NCBI RefSeq assembly: GCF_947488945.1
Contig: NZ_CANLBS010000008.1
Coordinates: forward strand, 284,534 to 348,533
Direction: 5' to 3'
Origin: an uncultured Streptomyces sp.
GTDB taxonomy: Bacteria; Actinomycetota; Actinomycetes; Streptomycetales; Streptomycetaceae
DNA: 64,000 nt
The position numbers were made by a program, and so were the translations under genes. Below are positions 1 to 8,284 of the stretch, piece after piece; within the stretch, counting starts at the first letter, position 1; every line of letters starts with the position of its first letter. The notes under the pieces are model-generated. The model did not search any database. It was not told the origin of the DNA and worked only from the letters and a program-made list of their open reading frames with translations.

Positions 1-28
1 GAACCTCATGTGTTCCTCCCGTCCCGTG

Positions 29-832
29 TCACCGGGTGAAGGTGTCGATGGCGGCGATCTTCCAGGTGTCTCCCCGGCGCACCGCGTCGACGGCGAACAT
101 CGCGGCCGCGTACGTGGTCTCCTCCTTCGCGCCGGTACGGGTGTTGCTCTGGTCGGCGAAGATCAGCAGTCTGGCCCGGTCCCCGTCGAGCACCTCCACC
201 GCGCTCTCGGTGACCGTGGTGGTAAGGACGAGCTTCTGCTTCGGCGCCTGGGCGCGTACCTCGGCGAGCATGTCCTGGTGCTGCTGGACCGCCTTGCCGG
301 TGAGATACGTCGAGGCGGCGCGGTCCGCCTTGGCGGTGGAGGCGTAGTCGTAGGAGAAGACGGCTCCGACGGCCTGGGTGATCTGGCCCTTCACCTCGCT
401 GGTGCGGGCGATGTCGGTGAGCGCGGTGTTCTGCCGGGAGGGTTCGTCGCGCAGGGAGGCGGCGGAGGCGGCCGACCAGGCGGCGAAAGCGCCGAGCAGG
501 ACGGTCAGCGCGCAGAGCACGACGGGCAGGGTGACCCGCGGGCGCGGCAGCCGGCGCGCGCGGGGTACGGGCGTCTCCCCTTCGGCCTCCTCCTGCCCGG
601 CCTGCTCCCGCGCGTCCTCCTGCGTCGCGGCACCGGTTCCGGCCTCTCCGGCACCGGGCTTTCCGGCTCCGGTCCGGGTCTTCGCGTCGGCCGGCGCGTC
701 GGCTTCGGGGGCCGGTACGCGATCGGGGTCCACGGTGGCCGTGCCGGTGCCGCGCGGTGGGGCGGCGGGGCGCTCGGTGGCGGCGGTGGCCAGCCGGCGC
801 CTGCGGTTGACCAGGTGGCGGGTGGTCGACAT
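29..832 (-). CDS. Mce-associated membrane protein (Mas), last gene of mce operon
   Basis: A 267-residue protein that ends the mce operon. Residues 1-100 form a long cytoplasmic tail rich in Pro, Ala and Glu. One membrane helix follows at about 101-125, and then an outer-face domain of about 140 residues of the type found in Mce-associated (mas) proteins. Such proteins are thought to stabilise the Mce transporter in the cell envelope; the sequence gives no enzymatic motif. The ATG is preceded by a GAGAGG ribosome site about 8 bases away. It is separated from the upstream gene by 48 bases and is probably cotranscribed. The C-terminus reads through a conserved Trp-Lys-Ile-Ala-Ala-Ile stretch shared with its operon neighbours. 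Confidence 0.88.
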   Translation of the reverse strand: MSTTRHLVNRRRRLATAATERPAAPPRGTGTATVDPDRVPAPEADAPADAKTRTGAGKPGAGEAGTGAATQEDAREQAGQEEAEGETPVPRARRLPRPRVTLPVVLCALTVLLGAFAAWSAASAASLRDEPSRQNTALTDIARTSEVKGQITQAVGAVFSYDYASTAKADRAASTYLTGKAVQQHQDMLAEVRAQAPKQKLVLTTTVTESAVEVLDGDRARLLIFADQSNTRTGAKEETTYAAAMFAVDAVRRGDTWKIAAIDTFTR

Positions 833-880
833 GGACGGTTCCTCTCTGCGGCGGGGCGTTGCGGGGCGGGTGGGTCCGGG

Positions 881-1405
881 TCAGCCGGCGGCTCGGCCGA
901 CCGGTGCCTGACCGAGGGCGCTGAGCTTCCACCCCGCGTCGGTGCGGGTGAGCCGGCCGAGCAACCTGCTCTCCTTCACTGCCGGTTCGCCTTCGGGGGC
1001 CGTCACGGTGATCCGCAACGCCACCATCACGCCTGCCTGTCCGGCGCGTTCGTCGAGCTCGGTCACCGCTCCGGAGAGGACGGTGGCGGTGGTGCTGGTC
1101 TTCGCGGTGCCGATCTGCTTCTCGAACTCGTCCCGGCCGTCGACCAGTTGCTGATGGAGGTCGCCGGTGGTGGAGTCCTCCCACGAGTCCAGCCCCTCGT
1201 CCAGCTTCCGGTGGTCGAGGGTGTTCATGTTCTGCACGGCCTGTTCGCCGGCGGCCAGCGCCTCGTCGCGGGCCAGGGCGTAGGAGGCGGACTCGTCGTG
1301 GGACGCCCCGTACCAGGACCAGCCGCCCCAGCCCGCGGCGAGGGCCGCCAGCAGCGTCAGGGCGACGGCGGCCATCACCAGCGGGTTCTTCGTCCTGCGT
1401 GCCAT
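881..1405 (-). CDS. Mce-associated protein (Mas)
   Basis: A 174-residue protein with a short basic N-terminus, one membrane helix at about residues 9-29 and an extracytoplasmic domain. It is a shorter relative of the proteins at 29-832 and 1482-2186. The 173-residue protein at 2183-2704 is its closest look-alike: both have a helix ending in a G-G-W-S-Y/W motif, then a DxAL alpha-helical stretch, then a beta-rich C-terminus ending in G-W-K-[VL]-x-A-L. The alternation of short and long forms suggests the four genes arose by duplication of a pair. Its role in lipid import is inferred from operon membership only. Confidence 0.87.
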   Translation of the reverse strand: MARRTKNPLVMAAVALTLLAALAAGWGGWSWYGASHDESASYALARDEALAAGEQAVQNMNTLDHRKLDEGLDSWEDSTTGDLHQQLVDGRDEFEKQIGTAKTSTTATVLSGAVTELDERAGQAGVMVALRITVTAPEGEPAVKESRLLGRLTRTDAGWKLSALGQAPVGRAAG

Positions 1406-1445
1406 CGGTCTCTCTCCCTGCCGTCGTACGGGGTGCGGTGCGGCC

Positions 1446-1477
1446 GTGCTGCCGTGCTGCCGTGCTGCCGTGCTGCC
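1446..1477. repeat. Four tandem copies of an 8-bp unit, GTGCTGCC
   Basis: Four exact head-to-tail copies of the octamer lie in the 76-base gap between two mas genes. They begin just beyond the stop codon of the upstream gene, which ends at 1482 on the minus strand. They are not in a coding region. Such short arrays are prone to copy-number change by slippage; no function is visible. Confidence 0.9.
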
Positions 1478-1481
1478 GGTG

Positions 1482-2186
1482 CTAACGGGACGTGATGTCG
1501 ACGATCACCCAGATCCCGTCCCGCTTCTCGGCGGTGACGGAGAGCTGGGCGGCCGCCGTGGTGGCCGCCTTGCCCGCGCGTTCGTAGACCTGGTCGAGGA
1601 AGACCAGGAGGTGGGCGCTGTCGTCGGTGAGCCGGGTGACTCCGGCGCGTACGACGCGGGTGGTGAGGGTCAGCCGCTGGTCGGCGGCCTGCTTCTCCAC
1701 CTGGCCGAAGAGGGCCGCGTACTGCTTCAGCGCGTCGCCCGCGAGGAGGCGGCGGGCGGCGCCCTTGGTGTCGGCGGTGGTCTCCGGGTCGTAGGAGAAG
1801 ACCTGGCCGAGGGCGCTGCTGACGTCACCGGTGACCTTGGCGGTGCCGGCGACGTCGGTGAGGGCGAGGTTGGCGGTGGCGGGGGTGTCGCGCAGCGCGC
1901 GGCCCTGCGCGTACAGGGCGGCGCCGCCGGCCAGCAGCGCGAGGACCAGGACGACCGCCCCGACCCGCGACCGACGGGCCCTGCGGCGGCCACCGCCGTC
2001 CGGGGCGTCCTCGGCGGTCTCGGCCTCCGGTGCCTCCGGTGCCTCCGGTGCCTCCGGCGTTTCCGGCGTTTCCTGCGGGGCGGCCTGTGCGCCGGGCTCG
2101 GTGCCGGCCGGGCTGCTGATGCTCACCGTGGTCGCTCCCCCTCCCCGTTCCGTACGTCCCTCGTCCGCCGCGCCGCCGTCGCTCAT
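1482..2186 (-). CDS. Mce-associated membrane protein (Mas) with Pro-Glu-Ala repeats
   Basis: A 234-residue protein. The first 70 residues are cytoplasmic and include a repeated Pro-Glu-Ala/Thr run at about 39-58. A basic patch precedes one membrane helix at about 75-94, and an outer domain homologous to the C-terminal half of the 267-residue operon neighbour follows. The start chosen is the ATG at 2186, which overlaps the previous gene's stop in an ATGA, the same coupling used throughout this operon. A much longer upstream open frame exists but is the antisense-like shadow of the upstream gene. The Pro-Glu-Ala repeat is encoded by a near-perfect DNA repeat and may vary in length between strains. 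Confidence 0.88.
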   Translation of the reverse strand: MSDGGAADEGRTERGGGATTVSISSPAGTEPGAQAAPQETPETPEAPEAPEAPEAETAEDAPDGGGRRRARRSRVGAVVLVLALLAGGAALYAQGRALRDTPATANLALTDVAGTAKVTGDVSSALGQVFSYDPETTADTKGAARRLLAGDALKQYAALFGQVEKQAADQRLTLTTRVVRAGVTRLTDDSAHLLVFLDQVYERAGKAATTAAAQLSVTAEKRDGIWVIVDITSR

Positions 2187-2704
2187 GTCGCGGCTCCGAC
2201 CGGCACGGCGGTGAGCGCCTTGACCTTCCAGCCGTCGCCTGTGCGTTGCAGGGTGGCGTCGAACCGTTTGCGTTCGGTGCCCGCCGCGCCGGTGCGGGGG
2301 GTGACCACCACCTCGACGGTGGCGATCAGCTGGGCCGTTCCGCCGCGTTCGTCGAGTGCGGTGAGCGCCGCCTCGGTGACGGTGCCGCGGGCGCTGCTGC
2401 CCGCCTTCTTCAGCGCCGCGGCGTCCTCGGCCCGGGTGCCGGCGAGCTGGTCGTGGAGGGGGCCGGTGGTGGCGTCGAGCCAGCCCGCCAGACCGGCGTC
2501 CACGTGGGCGGCGTCCTTGGCGTCCATGCTGTTGAGCCGCCGCAGGTGTGCCTTGCCCTCGACGAGCGCCGTGTCCCTGCTTTTGGCCATCGCGAGGGTG
2601 TCGTCGGCGCGGGCGTCCGCGTACGACCAGCCGCCGAGTCCGCACAGCAGCGCGGCGGCGGCCACGCACGCCCAGCCCCGCAAGGCCCCGCGCCGGGCGT
2701 TCAC
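2183..2704 (-). CDS. Mce-associated protein (Mas)
   Basis: A 173-residue single-pass protein: helix at about 9-27, then an extracytoplasmic domain ending in a GWKVKALTAV-type strand. I chose the GTG at 2704 because it overlaps the mceF stop as GTGA, matching the coupling elsewhere in the operon. The open frame extends further upstream but without protein-like sequence. It is the first of four mas genes downstream of mceF. Products of this class accompany mce genes in mycobacteria and streptomycetes and are presumed accessory subunits. Confidence 0.88.
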   Translation of the reverse strand: MNARRGALRGWACVAAAALLCGLGGWSYADARADDTLAMAKSRDTALVEGKAHLRRLNSMDAKDAAHVDAGLAGWLDATTGPLHDQLAGTRAEDAAALKKAGSSARGTVTEAALTALDERGGTAQLIATVEVVVTPRTGAAGTERKRFDATLQRTGDGWKVKALTAVPVGAAT

Positions 2705-3933
2705 CGGGCACCGCCGAGACCGAGCAGTCCGGCCATGCCGTCGGTCCGGGTGGCACCGGGGAGGGCGGGCGCGTCCACGGCGCCGAAGGCGGTGGTGGGG
2801 GGCTTCACCGGGTCGGGCACCGCGCCGCCCTTCGGCGCGTTCGCCGAGCCCCGGACGTTGACGCCGGTACCGGGCGAGGCGGTGCAGCCCGCGCCGGTGT
2901 TGACGGCCGGTCCCTCGGAGGTGTCGAGGCCGTTGCGGTAGGTCGTGCCCCCGTATCCGGCGGTGCACGGCAGCGGCTCGAAGAAGGTGACGGACATCCC
3001 GAACCGGGCGCCGTCCCCGTCGATCGCGCTGGCGCCCACGGCGGCCACCTGCGGGAGCCGCACGAGGAGTTCCTCGATGCCGCGCTGCCGGGTGACCGCC
3101 ACCTCGGACGTGGTCAGCAGGTTGGCGACGACGACGCCGAAGGCCGGGTCGAGGTCCCGCATGAGCCCGCTGAGCTGCTGGGTGGCTCCGGGCGCGGTGG
3201 CGATCAGCCGGCGCAGGTCGGTGTCGGACCCCTTGAGTTCGGCGGCCAGTTCCTGTGCGCCGGAGGCGAACCCCTTGAGCGCCTCGCCCTGTTCGGCCTG
3301 GGTGCGCAGCACCGTCTCGGCGTCGTCCATCAGCCGTACGTTGACGGGCAGGGCGGCGTCCGCGGCGTCCACGAACTCGCTGCCGGTGTCCAGCAGGACC
3401 TGGAGGTCCTCGCCGTGGCCGTTGAACGCCGTGCCGAACTCGTCGACGACGGTCCGCAGCGACTCCACGTCGACGGAGGAGGCCAGTCGGTCCACGCTGA
3501 CCAGGACGTCGGTGGGGGGTGCGGGGATGGTGGTGTCGGCCTGGTCGATGACCGAGCCGTTGCCGAGGAAGGGGCCGGTGGCGCGGGTGGGACGCAGGTC
3601 CACGTACTGCTCGCCGACCGCCGAGAGGCTGGCGACGACCGCGGTGAGGCTGTCCGGGATGGGCGCGGAGTCGTTGTCGATGCGCAGTTGTGCCTCCACC
3701 CCGTCGTCCGTCAGCTCGATCGGACCGACCCGTCCCACCGACACGCCCCGGTAGGTGACGTTGGAGTGGGTGAACAGGCCGCCGGTCTGCGGGAGTTGCA
3801 CGGTGACCGTGTAGTAGTCGCGGAAGCCGACGTAGCGGCCGAGGTCGGCGTACCGGAAGCCCAGGTAGCCGAGCACGAGTACCGAGAGGAGGAGGAAGGC
3901 GACGTTCTTGAGGCGGATGGACGCGGTGATCAT
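2701..3933 (-). CDS. mceF: MceF-type substrate-binding/tunnel subunit of lipid importer
   Basis: A 410-residue MCE/MlaD-family protein. An uncleaved N-terminal membrane helix (about 7-27) anchors it. The MCE domain follows at about 35-115, with the core pattern V-x-L-P-x-x-G-G-L and G-V-x-V-G-R-V. A long alpha-helical region (about 140-300) presumably forms part of the hydrophobic tunnel across the envelope. The C-terminus is Pro/Gly-rich and disordered. It is sixth and last of the Mce subunits, overlapping mceE by ATGA. In this family six different Mce proteins assemble as a hetero-hexamer on the YrbE permeases. The letter is assigned by gene order. Confidence 0.93.
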   Translation of the reverse strand: MITASIRLKNVAFLLLSVLVLGYLGFRYADLGRYVGFRDYYTVTVQLPQTGGLFTHSNVTYRGVSVGRVGPIELTDDGVEAQLRIDNDSAPIPDSLTAVVASLSAVGEQYVDLRPTRATGPFLGNGSVIDQADTTIPAPPTDVLVSVDRLASSVDVESLRTVVDEFGTAFNGHGEDLQVLLDTGSEFVDAADAALPVNVRLMDDAETVLRTQAEQGEALKGFASGAQELAAELKGSDTDLRRLIATAPGATQQLSGLMRDLDPAFGVVVANLLTTSEVAVTRQRGIEELLVRLPQVAAVGASAIDGDGARFGMSVTFFEPLPCTAGYGGTTYRNGLDTSEGPAVNTGAGCTASPGTGVNVRGSANAPKGGAVPDPVKPPTTAFGAVDAPALPGATRTDGMAGLLGLGGAR

Positions 3934-5099
3934 CGGGTGCTCCCCGCCGTGGTCGAGGGGTCGACGGACGGGAGCGGCAGCGGCAGCGACTTCGACTTCG
4001 CCGCGGCCGGGTCCGGGGTGGACGGGGGCGTCGGGGTGGCGGGGGCGAACGGGTCGTAGGCGGGGATGAGCCGGGTGCCCGGTACGGCCGTCGTGTCCAG
4101 GTAGACGTTGAGGTAATCGCCCTTCACCCCGCGCAGCACCTCGTCGGTGAACGGGTAGGTGGCGAGGACCTGGAGGGAGTCGGGGAGCGCGTCGCCGGAG
4201 TCGGCGAGCGCCTTGAGGGTCGGCGCGAGGGCCTTCAGGTCGGCGATCATGTCGGCCTTGCTCTTGTTGATCGTGTCGACGGCGACGGTCGAGAGGGTGT
4301 CGAGGGAGCGCAGCATGGTCAGCAGCGACCCGCGCTGCTCCTCCAGCACCTTGAGGCCCGGGGAGAGCCCGGTGAGGACGGTGGAGACGTCCTGCTTGCG
4401 GGTGGCGAGCGTGGCGGCGAGCCGGTTGACGCCGTCGAGCGCCTGGGTGATGTCCTCCTTGTGGCTGTCGAGGTCCGTGACGAGGGTGTCGACGCGCTTG
4501 AGCATCGAGCGGATCTGCGGTTCCTGGCCGGCCAGCGCCTTGTTCAGCTCGACGGTGATGGTCTTGAGCTGGCTGACGCCGCCGCCGTTGAGGAGCAGCG
4601 AGAGCGCGCCGAGCACCTCTTCGACCTCGGGGTTGCGGTTGGTGCGGTCGAGCGGGATGCGGTCCCCGTCGGCGAGGGTGCCCTGCGCCCTGCCGCCGGC
4701 CGGCGGGGAGAGCTGCACGAACTTCTCGCCGAGCAGGCTGGACTGCTCCAGGTGGGCGAGGGCGTTGCGGGGCAGGGCCACGTCACCGTTGACCCGGAGG
4801 GTGACCCGGGCGGTCCAGCCGTCCGGGTTCAGGGCGATGCGGCTGACCCGGCCGACGGCCACGTCGTTGACCTTCACCGAGGACTGCGGGGCGAGGCTCA
4901 GCACGTCGGCGAAGTCGGCGGTGACCTCGTAGGGGTGGTCCCCGAGGTCGGCGCCGCCGGGCAGCGGGAGCTGCTCGATGCCGGTGAAGGTCGGTGCGTC
5001 GGTCTGGGTGACGACGACCGCCAGGGCGACGCCTGCGGCGACCAGTACGGCGGCGCCGGTGGCGACGCGGACTCCTGGTCCGCGCGGGGCCGGGCTCAT
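3930..5099 (-). CDS. mceE: MceE-type subunit of lipid importer, without lipobox
   Basis: A 389-residue MCE-family protein with an N-terminal hydrophobic helix at about 10-31. The segment I-E-Q-L-P-L-P-G-G-A-D-L-G typical of MceE follows, then the MCE domain and a long helical region. In mycobacteria MceE is usually a lipoprotein, but this sequence contains no cysteine at all and so cannot be lipidated. It must be held by its N-terminal helix. The C-terminal 45 residues are rich in Pro, Ser and Thr. Start and stop both overlap neighbours by four bases, indicating coupled translation. Confidence 0.93.
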   Translation of the reverse strand: MSPAPRGPGVRVATGAAVLVAAGVALAVVVTQTDAPTFTGIEQLPLPGGADLGDHPYEVTADFADVLSLAPQSSVKVNDVAVGRVSRIALNPDGWTARVTLRVNGDVALPRNALAHLEQSSLLGEKFVQLSPPAGGRAQGTLADGDRIPLDRTNRNPEVEEVLGALSLLLNGGGVSQLKTITVELNKALAGQEPQIRSMLKRVDTLVTDLDSHKEDITQALDGVNRLAATLATRKQDVSTVLTGLSPGLKVLEEQRGSLLTMLRSLDTLSTVAVDTINKSKADMIADLKALAPTLKALADSGDALPDSLQVLATYPFTDEVLRGVKGDYLNVYLDTTAVPGTRLIPAYDPFAPATPTPPSTPDPAAAKSKSLPLPLPSVDPSTTAGSTR

Positions 5100-6235
5100 T
5101 CGTCCCCCTCCTTCGGCTCGGTGGCCTTGCCGGCCGTCTTGTCGGGCGTCCCGTAGACGGTGCCGACGGGCGGCAGCGGCAGGGCCGGCAGGGACTCCTG
5201 CCGGGCGTCGTCGACCGCCGCCAGCCCGGAGAAGCCGGATGGCGTGGAGGCGGCCGGGGCCGCGGTGAGCGGGCCGCCCATGGACAGCTCGTTGAGGTTG
5301 GTGCGCCCGTCGAGGGTGCGGTTGGTCGGGTCGTAGGCGTTGACGAGGTTGCCCGCCGTCAGCGGCAGGGTGTCCAGGGACTCGGCGATCGAGGCCCGCT
5401 GGTCGACGAGGATCTGGGTCAGCGGCACCAGGGCGTCGACGTTCTCCTTGAGGGAGTCCCGGTTGTCCTCGATGAAGGTCTTCACCTGCCCGAGGGCGGT
5501 GCCGAGTTCGGTGAGGGCCGCGCTGAGGTTCTCCTTGTCGTCGGCGAGGAAGCCGGCGACGGTGTTGAGCTGCGTCTCGGCGGCCCGCACCTCGCCGTCG
5601 TTGTCCTTCAGCATGGTGGTGAAGGACTGCAGGTAGGAGAGGGTCTCGAAGAGGTCGCCGCTGCTCTTGTCGAGGGTCTTGGTGGCCTTGCCGAACTCCT
5701 CGATGGAGTCGCCGATGGCCTTGCCGTTGCCGTCCAGGTTGGCCGCTCCGGTGTCCAGCAGCCGGGACAGCGCCCCGTTCGCGTTGGCGCCCTCGGGGCC
5801 GAGTGCTTCGGACAGCTCGGTGATGGACTCGTAGAGCTGGTCGACCTCGACGGGGGCGGCGTTCCCCTCGGCCGGCAGGACCGCTCCGTCGGCCAGCACG
5901 GCCCCGCTCGTGTAGGCGGGGGCGAGCTGGATGTACCGGTCGGCGACCAGGCTGGGGGCGACGAGCACCGCGTGCGCCCCCTCGGGGACCCGGACGCCCT
6001 CGTCCACCCGCAGGACGACCTTCACCTGCTCGCCGCGCGGGGTCACCGACTCGACGGTGCCCACCTTCACGCCGAGGACGCGCAGGTCCGATCCGGCGTA
6101 GACACCGGTCGCCCGGTCGAAGTAGGCGATGACCTCGGTGGTGTCCCCCTCTTCGAGGGCCGAGACCCCCGATCCGGCCGCGACGGCCACGACGGCGATC
6201 CCGGCGCCGATGCCGAGGACGCGGGTGAGCCTCAT
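5096..6235 (-). CDS. mceD: MceD-type subunit of lipid importer
   Basis: A 379-residue MCE-family protein. The membrane helix is at about 5-25, the MCE domain at about 33-115 (A-Y-F-D-R-A-T-G-V-Y and G-V-K-V-G-T-V), and helical repeats run to about 300. A low-complexity tail contains L-P-L-P-P. The ATG at 6235 was preferred over an in-frame start 84 bases upstream, because the upstream segment is arginine/proline-rich and unlike the family. This ATG lies one base from the mceC stop. The stop overlaps mceE. Function is inferred from family: one of six ring-forming subunits that shield lipid in transit. Confidence 0.93.
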   Translation of the reverse strand: MRLTRVLGIGAGIAVVAVAAGSGVSALEEGDTTEVIAYFDRATGVYAGSDLRVLGVKVGTVESVTPRGEQVKVVLRVDEGVRVPEGAHAVLVAPSLVADRYIQLAPAYTSGAVLADGAVLPAEGNAAPVEVDQLYESITELSEALGPEGANANGALSRLLDTGAANLDGNGKAIGDSIEEFGKATKTLDKSSGDLFETLSYLQSFTTMLKDNDGEVRAAETQLNTVAGFLADDKENLSAALTELGTALGQVKTFIEDNRDSLKENVDALVPLTQILVDQRASIAESLDTLPLTAGNLVNAYDPTNRTLDGRTNLNELSMGGPLTAAPAASTPSGFSGLAAVDDARQESLPALPLPPVGTVYGTPDKTAGKATEPKEGDE

Positions 6236-6236
6236 G

Positions 6237-7256
6237 TCAGCTGCCCCCTTCTTGTTTGGGCGGCATGCAGCCGGTCGCCGGGGGCGTGCCCTCGGGCAGG
6301 TAGTTCTTGGGGACGACACCGCAGACGTAGTTGTCGAACCAGCGGCCGTTGCCGAGGGTGTTGCCGACGAGGCGGTTGTAGTCCCCCGCCATCGACAGCA
6401 CCTGGTCGAGGCTCTTCTGGTTCTTCACCAGCACGGCGGTGACCCGGCCGAGCGAGTCCAGGGTGGGTCCGAGCTGCTTCTCGTTGTCCTCGACGAGCCC
6501 GCCCAGCTGGATGCCGAGGTTCTTGGTGCCGGTGAGCAGCAGGTGGATGGAGTCGCGGCGGGCCTGGATCTCGCCGAGCAGCAGGTTGCCGTCCTCCAGC
6601 AGGATCTCGAAGCTGCTCTTCTTGCCGTCGAGCGTCTTGGTGAGCCGCTTGCCGGCCTTGAGCAGGGTGGCGAGTTCGGCGTCGCGTTCGGAGACCGTGC
6701 GGGAGAGGGCGGACAGCCCGTCGGCGGCGCTGCGGACGTTGGCCGGGGAGTCCTTGAAGGTGTCGGAGATCGCGTCGAAGCTCTCGGCGAGCCGGTCGGT
6801 GTCGATCTCCCCGATGGTCTCCCCCAGCCCGTTGAACGCCTGGGTGACGTCGTAGGGGGAGGTGGTGCGGCTGAGTCCGATCCGGTGGTCGGGGTCCTGG
6901 GCGGTGGTGCCGAGGGGGTCGACCGCCAGGTACTTGTCGCCGAGCAGCGTCTTGATGGCGATGCCGACGGTGCTGGAGTTCCCGATCCAGGCGTCCTTCA
7001 CCCGGAAGGAGACCTTCACCGCGGCGCCGTCCAGCGACACCCCGGTGACCTCGCCGACCTTGACGCCGGCGATCCGCACCTCGTCGCCGTCGGACAGTCC
7101 GGCCGACTCGCTGAAGTTCGCGGTGTAGGTGGTGCCGCCGCCGACCAGCGGCAGGGAGTCGGCGCGGTAGGCGGCGGTGCCGACAAGGCCGAGGACGACG
7201 AGTCCGGCCAGGGCGACGCCGACGGGGTTGCGCTCCCGTATCGGTGTGATGCTCAC
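6237..7256 (-). CDS. mceC: MceC-type subunit of lipid importer
   Basis: A 339-residue MCE-family protein with a membrane helix at about 10-30. The MCE domain is clear (A-G-L-S-D-G-D-E-V-R-I-A-G-V-K-V-G-E-V), followed by a helical stalk. Two or three cysteines near the C-terminus (C-G-V-V-P and a late C-M-P-P) resemble the terminal Cys pairs of other Mce proteins. The GTG at 7256 is chosen: it overlaps the mceB stop as GTGA and has a GAGGTG ribosome site six bases upstream, whereas an alternative GTG at 7265 has none. The gene order letter is by convention. Confidence 0.92.
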   Translation of the reverse strand: MSITPIRERNPVGVALAGLVVLGLVGTAAYRADSLPLVGGGTTYTANFSESAGLSDGDEVRIAGVKVGEVTGVSLDGAAVKVSFRVKDAWIGNSSTVGIAIKTLLGDKYLAVDPLGTTAQDPDHRIGLSRTTSPYDVTQAFNGLGETIGEIDTDRLAESFDAISDTFKDSPANVRSAADGLSALSRTVSERDAELATLLKAGKRLTKTLDGKKSSFEILLEDGNLLLGEIQARRDSIHLLLTGTKNLGIQLGGLVEDNEKQLGPTLDSLGRVTAVLVKNQKSLDQVLSMAGDYNRLVGNTLGNGRWFDNYVCGVVPKNYLPEGTPPATGCMPPKQEGGS

Positions 7257-8284
7257 GCCACGCACCTCGGTTCGGTGATGCTGATGCCGGTGGGCGGGGC
7301 GCTGCCGTCGCTCATGGTGACGCCGGAGACGGTCGCTTCGCAGAGGTAGAGGTTCATCCAGGAGCCGTACGAGGTGAGGCGGGTGATCGCCGCCATCTTG
7401 GCGGGGGTCCTGGCCAGGAAGTCCTCGATCTGCGGGGTGCCTTCGACGAGTTGGCCGGAGAGCCGGCCGAGCTGCCGGATGTCCTGCTTGAGCGGGGCGC
7501 GTCCGTCCTCGAAGAGGTCGGCGGTGACGGTGGTGAGGGCGCCCATGGCGGTGACGGCCTCGCCGAGCGGCTCGCGGTCGCCGGAGAAGCCGGTGACCAG
7601 CTGCTGGAGCGTGTCCACCAGGTCGTCGAAACCGGCCTCGCGGTCGTTGACGGTCTTCAGCACCGCGTTGAGGTTCTTGATCACCTCGCCGATCACCTTG
7701 TCCTTCGCCGCGACCGTCGTGGTCAGCGAGCCGACGTGCTGGAGGATGCTGTCGACGGTTCCGCCCTCGCCCTGGAGCACCTGGACGATGGAGCCCGCCA
7801 GCTCGTTGACGTCGGGCGGGGAGAGCCCTTCGAACAGGGGCTGGAAGCCGTTGAAGAGCTGGGTCAGGTCGAGGGCCGGGGTGGTGCGGGAGAGCGGGAT
7901 GGTGGCCCCGGCGGCGAAACTGCGGCCGACCGGTCCGGTGCCCCGGTCCAGGTCGACGTAGCGCTGGCCGACCATGTTGAGGTACTTGATCGACGCGGTG
8001 ACGGAGGCGGGGAGCGCCCGGCCCTTGCGTACGGTGAAGCCGACTTCGGCGAGCCTGCGGTCGGCGACGTCGATCGACTCGACCTGGCCGACCTTGACGC
8101 CGGCGATGCGGACGCTGTCGCCCACGACGAGTCCGGTCGCGTCGGTGAACCGGGCCTTGTACGAGGTGGTGTCGCCGACGCCGGTGTTGGCGATGGACAG
8201 GGCCAGCACGGTGGTGGCCAGGGCCGTCACCAGGATGAAGGCGATCGATTTCGCGAGGGGGCCCGCGAGGGAGCGGCGCTTCAC
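7253..8284 (-). CDS. mceB: MceB-type subunit of lipid importer
   Basis: A 343-residue MCE-family protein. The N-terminus K-R-R-S-L-A-G-P-L-A-K leads into a membrane helix (about 12-35). The MCE domain has A-T-G-L-V-V-G-D-S-V-R-I-A-G-V-K-V-G-Q-V, and a long helical region contains the family signature D-L-T-Q-L-F-N-G-F-Q-P-L-F. Cysteines near the C-terminus are conserved in the family. The GTG at 8284 forms a GTGA with the mceA stop. The frame stays open far upstream through mceA, but that extension is a shadow with a non-native composition. Confidence 0.93.
   Translation of the reverse strand: MKRRSLAGPLAKSIAFILVTALATTVLALSIANTGVGDTTSYKARFTDATGLVVGDSVRIAGVKVGQVESIDVADRRLAEVGFTVRKGRALPASVTASIKYLNMVGQRYVDLDRGTGPVGRSFAAGATIPLSRTTPALDLTQLFNGFQPLFEGLSPPDVNELAGSIVQVLQGEGGTVDSILQHVGSLTTTVAAKDKVIGEVIKNLNAVLKTVNDREAGFDDLVDTLQQLVTGFSGDREPLGEAVTAMGALTTVTADLFEDGRAPLKQDIRQLGRLSGQLVEGTPQIEDFLARTPAKMAAITRLTSYGSWMNLYLCEATVSGVTMSDGSAPPTGISITEPRCVA

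Noticed and set aside
2029..2070. Short tandem repeats of CCTCCGGTG type as a CRISPR or intergenic array
   Set aside because: They lie inside a mas gene and simply encode its Pro-Glu-Ala repeat.
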